Source: Blasia pusilla (Eukaryota > Marchantiophyta > Marchantiopsida > Blasiales). Taken from it: DNA of 64,000 nt. The stretch lies in NCBI GenBank assembly GCA_050084515.1, contig CM114272.1:24862001-24926000 (forward strand), written 5' to 3'. This document shows, in pieces, positions 34,861-44,724 of the stretch (positions are counted from its first letter, which is position 1; each line of letters starts with the position of its first letter). The notes under the pieces are model-generated. The model had not been told where the DNA came from and ran no database searches. It was given only the letters and a program-made list of their open reading frames with translations. The position numbers were made by a program, and so were the translations under genes.

Positions 34861-35339
34861 TATATGGCGAGTGCAACACATGTTGAGAGGAGCCGCTCGA
34901 GCGTCAGAGCCACGTGGGGCTATTGTGGAGTTGGACCCACAGAGGGGTGAGGCTGGGAGGCAGGCTAGGCTTCCCCAGTCATTCTTGTTGTCTGAGGTGC
35001 TTAGGACTCCATCCATGGTTCCTACACGACCTATTGAGCCGATAGTGGGGATCGAGGCATCTACATCGCGTGTAGTAGACACGGATGCAAAGCATCGATC
35101 AGATTGCGGATGGCAACTTCAAAGTGTTGGGATCCCCATTGTTTTCGCCACGGAGCCGATGGCTTTAGGAGTTGACTTAGCTCTTGTATTTCAGCTAGCG
35201 ACCAAGTTGTGTGAACGTGGGGTATTCTTGCTACACGTGTTGAGGTGGATGAGGGTGTTGCGGTGGAGCGACCCTCTATGTCGTGTAGCATTGAGTACTA
35301 GTGCTACTTGGCGGCAAAGATCGGCGAAGATGGATGCAT

Positions 35340-35790
35340 TACCAGCCCGGCCAGCCATTGATCGTGAGAGGCTTACACCTGGTGTATGTATGTTGGACAA
35401 CCGGAGTGGGATATTTTGATTGGTGAGTCCTACAAGACAAGTGTATAGACCAGATAGAGTCTTGTTAGACTCTGGTGCCCAACCTTTGATGTTGGGAAAG
35501 GCGGCATGTATTGGTTTGGGTATTCGGAGGTCAGAGCTTGAGCCTTGCCCATTCCAGATTCAAACATCACTTGGAGGAGCCAATGATAGGTCTCAATTCA
35601 TGACACGAGAGAATTTTTCTGTATAGTTGAGACTAGATCATGCGACTAATAGCTCCCGGTTGGGAGTATCTGCGGTAGTCACATCAGCCGAGTCGTATGA
35701 TGTTCTAATTGGAGGAGCAGTATTGTACCCGATGGGTTTTCAGATGGATTACTGGACTGAGACAGCGTCTTATAGACCAAGTTGGCAGTC
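35340..35790 (+). pseudogene. Aspartic protease, copy C
   Basis: Reads VLLDSGAQPLMLGKAACIG with the DSG active site, then SLGGANDRSQFMTRENFSV, a TAG where copy A has CAG (Gln), then ESYDVLIGGAVLYPMGFQMD. The stop is a single C-to-T change. The retropepsin motifs are otherwise intact. Confidence 0.8.
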
Positions 35791-35799
35791 CGGGGATAG

Positions 35800-37384
35800 A
35801 CGTATGAGCCAAGTTCCTGTGAGATTTATTTATGGGGCTCGACCAGGAGGGTCTTTCCCAACAGTGTTAGCATCTGTGGATGGTTTTAGTGGAGTAGTCA
35901 CTTGGCCAGGAGATTTTTTGGAGGGTAATGTTTCTGCTATGGATTCTCCTGTGCATGAGGAGGTAGAGGAGGTCCCTATTTTTGCAGCAGTGGCATCCTC
36001 ATCGTTGGATGTGCCACTTTGGAGTTCAGGCAGTGCACTACGGCAGGAGGCTGATCGCCTAGTGCAGGAGGCTTGGTGTGAGGCTGTTATACCTCACGAG
36101 GAAGAGGAGGCCCCACGGCGGACTCCTACTTCAAGCCCAATTGGGTTATCCCCTTTGGATACTACACCCATTGTATGGCAGTATCCGCCGGAGGGCATTT
36201 TTGTGTTAGATCTCTTTGGTGGGATTAGCTTTGGTTTGGTCAGCATTGTAGGCGGTATTCCCCTGCAAGCGGAGATACGTGTATGTGGAGCGAGATGAGA
36301 CGGCCCAGAGAGTCTCATCCCGACATATTGGTCAGTTGATGCGGAGATATCTAGAGTTGTTGCCGCCATCAGCTATTCGTGGGTACCAGCGTGCTTTACC
36401 ATCATACATTGCATTGTTGGGGGCACAGGACCTTGAGAGAATTGGTCCTGTGGATTTGGTGATTGCTGGATGGCCATGTCAGGGTCATACACGTCTTTGG
36501 TCGGGTGAGGGATAACATGACCCTAGGTCTCGATTATTTTGGGAGATGTTACGGGTTTACGACATCTTGAGTTCATCGAGCACATGCTCTAGCTTATATT
36601 CGAGAATGTTCCATTGTTGGGTGACACTCGGACCCGGATGATGGCGAGTGTTCATGAGGTGTGGTCTTGGATTGACCAGCGGTGTTGTTGGATGCGCCAT
36701 GAGTTGGCTCGCGTGCACATCGTCCACGCTTGTGGTGGACAAACTTGTTGCCTAGGGAGGTTCTACGTCGAGCATATGATGCAGTGCAGCGGGATCCTCG
36801 CCTTACAGTGGATAGTATCTTGGATACTGGGCGACTTTCCCAAGTGGTGAGGGTTATTGATCGGTCACCCATGGCAGTGGTGAACCGTGTGGGCCAGCCT
36901 GGGATGGCATTACCCACATTTGTGAGTTTTCCCTCGTCACATGCCTACAGGGAAGGTGGTCCGGGGCTTGTATGGGATTCTCATGTGCGATAGTTGGTGG
37001 AGCCTAACGCTGATGAGAGAGAGCGTGCGATGGGATTTGCTACTGGTGTGACAGCGGTTGCTTCTATTTCTGAGGCTTCACGACGTCATGTGTTGGGTCA
37101 GGCCATGGACCTGAATTGTTTGACTTGGATTTTGAGTCTTGGTATGGCCGAGCAGCGTCGACTTCGGACTATGTCGTGGGTCTTCCACCCCTTGTGATGA
37201 GCTCGATGGCTAACCGGGACGATAGAGGCATCGCTGGGGCGAGGAGAGTAGTATTTTGCATCCCTGGAGTAGATGGGATGTAATGGCTGGGCATGTGGAG
37301 TTGGTTGCTCATGCTGGTGGAGGAGTTATTTGCTCAGATGATGGTGTAGCTAAGGGTGTACCATCTTGTGAGGGGGTTGCGTAG
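35800..37384 (+). pseudogene. Linker and DNMT3-type DNA methyltransferase domain, copy C
   Basis: An acidic linker (about 35800-36170) leads to motif I, GIFVLDLFGGISFGLVSIV (about 36197-36253). A shift follows, then YVERDETAQRVSSRHIGQLM. Motif IV is VDLVIAGWPCQGHTR (about 36450-36490), with the catalytic Cys present. A stop and shifts follow to motif VI (FENVPLLGDT, about 36598). A frame from 36730 gives the WWTNLLP end of motif VIII. After the shared TAG (36991-36993) comes RERAMGFATGVTAVASISE and HVLGQAMDLNCLTWIL (motifs IX/X). About 180 residues follow before RT with no known domain. Confidence 0.85.
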
Positions 37385-37390
37385 CAGCCA
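37382..37390 (+). promoter_or_regulatory. In-frame UAG-CAG-CCA, candidate readthrough stop
   Basis: Reads GTT GCG TAG CAG CCA ATG GCA; identical to copy A and in phase with both the upstream and the downstream frame. It fits the UAG-CARYYA leaky context. Confidence 0.45.
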
Positions 37391-38850
37391 ATGGCATCGT
37401 CCTCTCCCTCTAGTGTGCCAGTGGAGGAGACTTGGGAGCCATTACTTGGGCCCAAGCTTACGGGAGGTGAGAAACGACGCTGACACGGTTCTTACGTGCT
37501 TATAGGAGTTGTTTTGCCTTTAGCATGAAGGAGTTGGGTGCTTTGGTTGGACCCGAATACGGATTGATTTGGCTAGTGATATGCCAATCTTCCGTCGTCC
37601 CTACCGATATAGTGATATGGAGAGGGACTGATTGAGTAGGACGTTGGATCTTTTGGAGGTGGATTAGTGGAGTTGTCGATGGAGAATATGCATCACCCTT
37701 TGTCATGCTGCTAAAAGGATATGCATGGCAACTACACGGATAGGCGGATGTGTGGAGATTACCGTCCTATCAATCGGCAAACCAAGGCCGATAGGTATGT
37801 CATGCCTACACCTGAGGAGATCTTTGATGTGGTGAGACAGGCAAAGATTTTCAGTACTTTAGATCTTCGAGCAAGATACCATCAATTACCGATTCAGGAG
37901 AGTGACAAGGCCAAGACAGCATTTTGGGGTGTCAACTCTCATGGCAAGGATTGTTTGTACCAGTGGAAATTCTTACCCTTTGGGTTGAAGAATGCATCTA
38001 CCGAGTTTCAGAGAGTGATGGACAGGATCCTAGTAGGGTTGGATTTCGTTCGGTGTTACATTGATGATATCTTGGTGTTCAGTAACATGGTGGAGGAGCA
38101 TCAGATACATTTGCAGATGGTGTTTGAGCGGTTGAAAGCTCATGGTCTACGTTTGCATCCAGGAAAGTGTAAGTTCTTCCATGAGGATGTTGAGTACTTG
38201 GGTCATGTGATCTATCCAGGTGGTTTGGGAGTTCAGCAAGCAAAGGTGGAGGCTATTGCACTTATTCCGCCTCCGGTAGATGTGAGTAGAGTTTGAGCAT
38301 TCATGGGATTGGCGAACTACTATCGGAGGTATGTGAAAGGATTTAGTGCTATGGCAAAGCCTTTGAACCAATTGCTGAAATCAGATCAAGAGTGGCACTG
38401 GGGAGATGATCAGGACTGAGCTTTTGTGGAGCTTAAGGCCCAGTTGGTGGCGGCGCCTATCTTGAGGAGACCTATCAGAGGGCGCCCATTTCAGTTACAC
38501 ACTGATTGGAGTAGGTTGGGACTTGGAGCGGTGTTGACACAACATGATGATGAGCATATGGAGTTTGTGTTGGCCTATGCAAGTCGTTCGAATAATGCAG
38601 CGGAGTCGCGCTATAGTTCATATGAGGTAGAGTGCTTGGCAGTAGTGTGGGTTGTGGCACAGCTTAGGTGTTACTTGTTTGGCACACAATTTACCCTTGT
38701 TACTGATCACCAGCGGCTCAAGTGGTTGATGGAGTCTGACAAGCTTACACGGAAGCTTGCACGGTGGGCTCTTATCTTACAGGAGTATGACTTTCAGATG
38801 GTACATAGACCTGGAGATGCCAACCTTGATGTTGATGGGTTGAGTAGGAA
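37391..38850 (+). pseudogene. Reverse transcriptase and RNase H, copy C
   Basis: The RT begins MASSSPSSVPVEETWEPLLG. Small deletions break 37480-37720. From 37721 an open frame of 191 codons has CGDYRPINRQTKADRY, LDLRARYHQLPIQ (Gly changed to Arg, as in B), FLPFGLKNAS and the intact CYIDDILVFSN. A TGA at 38294-38296 (shared with B; CGG in A) and another near 38417 interrupt the thumb. RNase H opens the long frame from 38426: LHTDWSRLGLGAVLTQ, TDHQRLKWLMESDKL and GDANLDVDGLSRN give the catalytic acids. Confidence 0.88.
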
Positions 38851-40200
38851 CCCATATACTAGCCAAAAGGATACAACTGGGGCTAGATGGCATGGCGAGG
38901 TTGATGAGGAGATGGTGCCAGGTTGGCATGCATCCGCCTTTTTATGTTGGTTAGGGGTGGACTCTAGTATGGAGGACCACATGATATCTTACTCTAGTCA
39001 AAGGGTAGATGGCCAGCCTTCAGATCCTAAGGTTGGAGATGGTGGTACGGATCAGCGTGATATTCATGATGATGCGTTGGTGTTGGAGTTCCTACGGACC
39101 ATTAGGGTGCCAGGCATAGTGAGTGCCAAGGAGCGAGACCGTGTTCTTCAACGTGCTAAGAGGTATCGATTGGAGGGAATACATATTCTCCGTGTGTGGG
39201 AGGATGGTAGAGTACGAGTAGTGCCGCATTTGGCTCAGAGAGAGCGCATTGTGCGACATGCCCATGAGGAGTTGGGAAATTTTGGGATAAAGCGTACGTA
39301 TAGCTTACTCCTTGGTCAGTATTGGTGGCGTGGCATGCATACTCAAGTGCAGCAGTTGGTGTCATGTTGTATGGTTTGTGACCGGGTGAGGGCATCATTC
39401 AATGCCCCTACACCACAGTTACACCCCTTGCCTATTATGGGGTTGGGTTACCGTTGGAGTGTGGACTTTGCGGGACCGTTACCGTTGATTGTACGACATC
39501 ATCGATATGTGTTGGTGATGGTGGAGCACTTCTCCAAGTGGATTGAGTTGGTGGCATTAGCTGACTTGGCAAGTGAGGGAACGGCGTATGCGTTTCTTGA
39601 TAGAGTGCTTAGTCATTTTGGTGCACCAGCTGAAGTGTTGACCGACCAGGGTACAGAGTTTCAGGATGAGTTTCAGGTCTTGTGTGACAAGGTGTTGATT
39701 GATCATCGGACCACGTCTCGAGATCATCCAGAGGTGGATGGTTTGGCTGAGCGTGTGGTTCTGATAGTGAAGAGGGCATTGCGTAAGTATGGCCTACATA
39801 AGGGGCATCTTGGAGACTGGGATATGCAGTTGCCATGGTTAGCCATGGTTAGCCATGGGGTATAGGTTCAGTCGCCAAGCATCCTTGGCTTCCTTCGCAC
39901 CTTATTTTCTGTTATACGGCCGAGATCCAAACTTGCCAGCAGCAATTCGTCCAGAGTCTAGTGAGGTGGTGAACCTTGATGACCCAGAGATGTGGATGAG
40001 AGTGTGTTCTCAGCGGGCAGAGCTCTTCGGAGAGTTATGCCAACAGCCTTTGAGAATCTTGCCATTGCTCAACACAGGGATACGTTGTGGTATGCAATCA
40101 TTTGGGGTGAAGGTTATCGACCATCGATTCGTAGGTTCCATGTGGGGGACTATGTCTATTTGCAGTAGATTGCACCGACAACGTTGGATGTGACGGCAGG
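38851..40200 (+). pseudogene. Ty3/gypsy integrase, copy C
   Basis: This continues the open frame 38426-39865 (479 codons, the longest in the window). It has a zinc-binding start HAHEELGNFGIKRTYSLL with Asn where copy A has His, then WWRGMHTQV and CCMVCDRVRAS. The DDE triad is visible as VDFAGPLP, LTDQGTEFQDEF and DHPEVDGLAERVV. It cuts target DNA and joins element ends. A shift at 39850-39865, next to a small tandem repeat of CCATGGTTAG, moves the frame; 39855-40193 continues with QASLASFAPYFLLYGRDPN. The tail then joins the PHD region. Confidence 0.88.
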
Positions 40201-40216
40201 CCGCACTATTTTATGA

Positions 40217-40510
40217 GTGCGCGAGGTGTTAGCTTCTGGAGTTCTCATGTTGGAGGATCGTGATGGAGTTGTTTGGAAGGACCATGTGCGTAATTGTGCG
40301 CCATGTCATCTTCCAAATGTGGATGGTATTGTTGACCCAAGCTTAGCCATGATACGTGCTAGCTTGAGGTGCATGTTGTGTGGGTCTGCTGGTAACGCAG
40401 CCCGTATGTTGGTGTGTGATCAGTGTTCTAGGGGTTGGCACATGATGTGTTTGACTCCACGTATGGATGTTGTTCCTACTGGAAGGTGGGTTTGTCCTCA
40501 ATGTACTTAG
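40217..40510 (+). pseudogene. Integrase tail and complete PHD finger, copy C
   Basis: The tail reads GVLMLEDRDGVVWKDHVRN and CAPCHLPNVDG. The PHD finger (about 40369-40508) is complete: CMLC, then CDQC, then HMMC, then CPQC, a C4HC3 pattern with the aromatic before the last Cys pair (WVCPQC). The reading frame ends two residues later at 40508-40510. It is the only copy in which all eight zinc ligands survive in one frame. Expected to bind histone tails; the ligand is unknown. Confidence 0.85.
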
Positions 40511-40682
40511 GAGAGGTAGATGACTTGATCTTTGCATGATATGGATTACAGATGTGCGACTAACGATGGGGCGATCTAGCACCCGGCCTTCTGATTCGTG
40601 CACCCAAGAAGGTGTATAGCATGTAGTAGATGTATAGGGCTACCTGGGAGTTAGAGGGACCTAACCGCCAGTTAGGGGGGCG
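40511..40682 (+). other. 3' untranslated region and polypurine tract, copy C
   Basis: Ends in TTAGGGGGGCGAG, a G-rich polypurine-like tract directly before segment B1. The tract is kept in all four copies. Confidence 0.6.
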
Positions 40683-40789
40683 AGTTGTGGTACACTTGTG
40701 TTTGTGGATGCTCTCGTCTATGTTATGTATGTATGTGAGTATGGTATGTCAGCGATGTATGTTGTATGACGATGTGGATTCGCACGACA
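40683..40789 (+). repeat. 3' terminal segment B1 of copy C
   Basis: Starts AGTTGTGGTACAC and ends GGATTCGCACGACA. If TG marks an LTR start, the LTR proper would begin at 40686. Confidence 0.8.
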
Positions 40790-41624
40790 AAAAGTATAAG
40801 GTCTAAGTTATGTAATTCAATGTTCTTTGCAATTATCTATACCCATAAATTATCCAATGTTGTGTGATTCAGAAATTCAAGTTTTAGTGTGGATTTTTCC
40901 CTTCGTTTTCACCACCCATCCTTTTCAATTTCACCTAAAGCTTAATGTATGTATTAAAAAAAAGTATCGCTATTTCTTTCCATTTCCTTGGACTTAGTAC
41001 TTTATTAACACTAGAATACAATACATGCCTCATTTGCACTTTTGTCATCTTATATCCCCACTAAATTGTTTAGTCCACCTATATTTAGTCTACTTCTACT
41101 CTTATTCCACAAATCACAAAAGAATTGATTGGAGCTCCATTAAGAAATCCGTATTCGTATGCTTTACCCCTTTGCACCAATCCTTCATTTCACTTAAAGC
41201 TACATATATGTAGCCTATGTGGAATTGCAAATTTTTTTACCTCAATGTCATTGCATAAGTATGTTGGAAATCTTTTAGTTTGGCATGGTTCACTTCCGAT
41301 TGATCTATAAATACATAATATTCTTCGCAATAGGATTTTTTTAAAAATATTAGAAAGTGTGTACGTGCCCTCCATATTTTTACAATTCACAACATAATAG
41401 AATAATATTTTATGTCCATGCAAATATTTTTATAGTAGTTCCACCATATCTTTGGAAGCTCCGATATCTCAAAAATTATGTTTCTCCCTTAACTCTAAGA
41501 TGTTAGCCGACGTTAAGCTCCAATGTGGTACTTGGGCAGCAAGAAAATGTTTCTCATGCTACGGGTAGTAAAAAAAAATTTGAATTTGTATATAGCATCA
41601 TTGTTCCCTTCACGGGCACTAGCA
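40790..41624. other. AT-rich non-coding stretch
   Basis: Short frames only; nothing recognised. It may be the body of the Helitron-like element whose 3' end follows. Confidence 0.35.
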
Positions 41625-41668
41625 AAACAATCTTTTATTTCCCGTGCATCGCACGGACACCTTACTAG
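41625..41668 (+). mobile_element. Helitron-like 3' terminus
   Basis: CCGTGC-ATC-GCACGG forms a short GC-rich hairpin (41642-41656). Eight bases later comes CTAG (41665-41668), followed by T. A hairpin about 10 nt before CTRR and a T flank is the usual Helitron 3' end. The 5' TC end was not located. A related sequence lies at 49500-49660. Confidence 0.45.
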
Positions 41669-43339
41669 TTAACATTATTCCATCTCGAGTACACACGTCA
41701 CCTAACTTGGCATGTGATAACCATAAACATTTTTTTTGTTTTCATGTTTTATCATGGGAAGTAAGTAAAGGAGGACCTACCCAAAATGCTCGACAAGAAT
41801 AACAATAAAAATAAACTAGCCCCCCATGAACCTATAATCTATATTATTATTGTGAAATTCATGCCTCTCCGCACTTTCCACCAATAAGATAGCAGGTTTA
41901 TGAACTAGTAAAATCACTTAAAACTAATTTTTAGTAGAAATTAAATTTTAGTTATTACAATTAATTTTCAACCAGCAAATTTTGAGAGAAATATCGAACC
42001 ACAACTTCGCTTTACTTTTCCGGGAAGAATCATCACTTTTGTTTTCTCCATCGGCGGAGGTGGACAGAATCGGGGCAGGCTCCCATGAAGGCACACAAAT
42101 GAATGCCAACTGCCAAGTCCGTGAAGTAACCGCCATTCACACATAGCGGGCTTGTCCCCTAGACCACACCTCCATCATTCATTATTATCCCTCTACACAT
42201 TGTCGCGATGGCAGAAACTCTCTGCGCGCTTCGCAGGGACTGACTGCGGAACTATAATGATTCTTGCGCGTCGTTCCAGACGGCGGAATGCTGCGACCAG
42301 CGCCGACAAACCAACACGAAGTCTCATCTTGCTTCACGGTGGCAGGTGGAGGACGTTGTGGGCTATGGCAGTGACTCTGTGGAGCAGCGTTTGGACGAAC
42401 TAAACAAACAAAGATTGGTCGAGTCTTGGGTCTCGCACCGATGAATGTGGAGAATGGGCTCTGTGCGTTGACCTCGTGAGTCAGTTACTCGAGGCAAACC
42501 CCGTGTCACGTGGCTTGGCGGCTAGCTCTAGACGGGGCAAGAGAGGAGGGAGTGGGTGGTGTTTCTGGTGATAACTGCAGCCGCACCAGCACCTATTTAC
42601 GTTTGTGCGGGGTGAGAGGGTCGGGGGCGCCCTGGGGGGGTGACTCGGGTCCGCTGTTGCTGGCTTTCTGAAAGATGGCACCTCCCAGGAATTTGTAGTC
42701 GATGTGGAGAAGATGGTGGTTCAAGCTTGTAATTGCTCCCCCACGCGGACTGCTGCGTTTGAACGAGCGCGCGCGCAGAGTGTGGGTTTCGTCGGCACGA
42801 CTTCTGGCTCGAGTGCAATCAGTGCAGGTGCTCCCCATGCCTCCGCGGACAAACGAGCGGGAGAAGAAGGCCTCGGTGCAGTTGAGTTGTCTTTGCGGAC
42901 GTTTGACTGAGTCACTCGCTGTCAGAAGATCGGAAGCGAAGCGAATCGTTCGAATTCGTTGCGTTGTAGCTTTGAACAGATGCGATGACTTCGGAGGGTC
43001 GGGAAGGGATATCGATCTCATCATTTGCCTCACCAGAATTTCTCCGACAGCCTGAAATGCCTACAGGATGCTGAGAAAACCACCGAAGGTGTGTGTTATC
43101 ATTGGGAATTTCTTTAAGGTTGCGGAACACAGATGATCCGCACAAATCCTGATGGTATTCAGTCCAGTAGAGCACCTGTTACCAATGCAATCCATGTAGC
43201 CCTTTTCCACCCGCCCGTACAATATTTTCAGACTTAATGTGGAACTGCTCGCATGAGGATGCCCGCATTTCATGAAGTTCACCAGGCAGAATGAGAAGAG
43301 GATTGATGGAAGTGAGAAACGCTGGTTTGGATCGGAGAT
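41669..43339. other. Entry to the host-gene island, no gene assigned
   Basis: Base composition becomes balanced to GC-rich from about 42.0 kb. Overlapping frames on both strands at 42593-43055 cannot be told apart from chance in GC-rich DNA. Confidence 0.3.
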
Positions 43340-44724
43340 GTGATGGCAAATGGGTGTTGGGTGCCACCCACACATGCATACCGGCCGTGGGAAGTGCTGA
43401 AGAGCAAGACATCGGCGAAGAAAAGAAAGCAAGCAATCGATGCTTTGCATGCCAAAGCCCAGGCGACAATAAGGAGGGCCGACATGTTAAGAAAGGCAGC
43501 AGACGACCGGGAATACTTGCCCACGACTGCCGCTCCCACGAGTTATGCCAAGCGTGTTGCGGACACATTCGGTTCGAGTTCTCGCCTACTCCCACCGATT
43601 CATTCATCTCTAGCACTTTGATTGCTGTGCGCATTTGCCGCTGCTGCTGTTGATGGCAATCGGATCGTTTTCTTTCAGTTGTGGTTGAGGAAGCGATTCT
43701 TTTGGAAGCACTGCATTTAACTAAACCCGTAACGTCAATTGCAATCTGCACGAATGATGGTCGAGCTGGTCTAGCTTAGCCTTGAAAATAGAGGTTTGAG
43801 CTTGTGTGATGAAGTTCTTGGAAATAAAAGTATGTCGTAAGTCACCATGCACAGAACGCGGTGTGGAAGGATTGAGCGTTGAGGTAACTCCTTCCGAATT
43901 GGAGAACGGCCGAGCGTCGGCTTTACAAGGACATGTGCTTACTATGTCCACCTTGAACGGGCAGAATTCCAAACACCAAGATAGATTGTTGTTTCACTCG
44001 GTCCTGGCTTTCGAGGCGATATGACGAATGCATGACCTTTGAAACCGTGAATCTCAACGGGGTGTGGCAGGGAAGCAAAGAACCGATGCATGGGATCGTA
44101 TGCGGCAACCACCACAAGATACTTTTAATGCGACGCACGCAAATGCACTGCTGAAATTGGTGAAGTGTGAGGCAGATGATCACCACCAGCGACAGTTGGC
44201 TCAGGGGCCACGCCCGAGCGTCGTGAAGCACGAACCACCAACTTTACTCACAGAGTCGTTTTCTCTCGCCGTGAAACAGCGACCTCTGCGCAAATCCTAC
44301 TACTTAGGAGGTGAGGAGCGTGTCATCTTTCTTTGTTTTTCCCTCTTCGTCGAGCTTCCATATTACTGAGCGTCTCCGGGGCCCATCACCGTCCACGGGA
44401 CAGGCTTGAGCTATCTGGGCCAATCAGCCTAACGACGAGAGTATTTGAACCTTCGAAGTTCTTCAGAGCTCTTGCTTGTCATGCCCGTTCGTTATTCTGA
44501 GATCGTTGGGACGTTTGAAACGTGGGATATGGATAGGGAATTCGTTTGCCTTGAGGAAAGATTCGAAAATGAAGGCACCCGTGAAACAGGGGAGCATCTT
44601 TGTGCCCGAAGTGAAGTTCGGAAGCTTTCCCGGATTTGAGAGGAGGCCTTCTAAGGCTTCCTTCACACCTTCGGGATTGAGTTATCAGAGTAAGTTTCTT
44701 GATAGTAAACCTCTGTCAGCTTAA
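43340..44724 (+). other. Cluster of exon-like plus-strand frames, unidentified host gene
   Basis: Four nearby frames have a protein-like composition. 43340-43621 has KKRKQAIDALHAKAQATIRR and DDREYLPTTAAPTSYAKRVA. 43806-44024 has SVEVTPSELENGRASALQGH. 44064-44330 has NALLKLVKCEADDHHQRQLA. 44476-44724 has KQGSIFVPEVKFGSFPGFER. The third ends near a donor-like GGAGGTGAGG and begins after GTGTGGCAGGG. I recognise no family and cannot fix the splice joins, so one multi-exon gene is a guess. A decayed gene is equally possible. Confidence 0.25.

Larger units (their letters stand above)
31473..40789 (+). mobile_element. Ty3/gypsy retrotransposon copy C with DNMT and PHD domains (A1-genes-B1)
   Basis: It runs from TGTCATGACC to CGCACGACA, flanked by AAAT and AAAA, a 4-bp target duplication with one mismatch. 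Full gene order: leader, gag, protease, methyltransferase, RT/RNase H, integrase, PHD. Only A1 and B1 are present. It is the best preserved coding copy, but gag, protease and methyltransferase carry shifts and C-to-T type stops (TAG for CAG at about 34564 and 35633). Confidence 0.9.

Noticed and set aside
36185-37384. Permuted DRM-type plant methyltransferase
   Set aside because: Motifs run I-IV-VI-VIII-X; DRM has the block VI-X before I-V.
43179-43751. 190-codon minus-strand frame
   Set aside because: No family resemblance and no splice or start support; the opposite strand is at least as protein-like.
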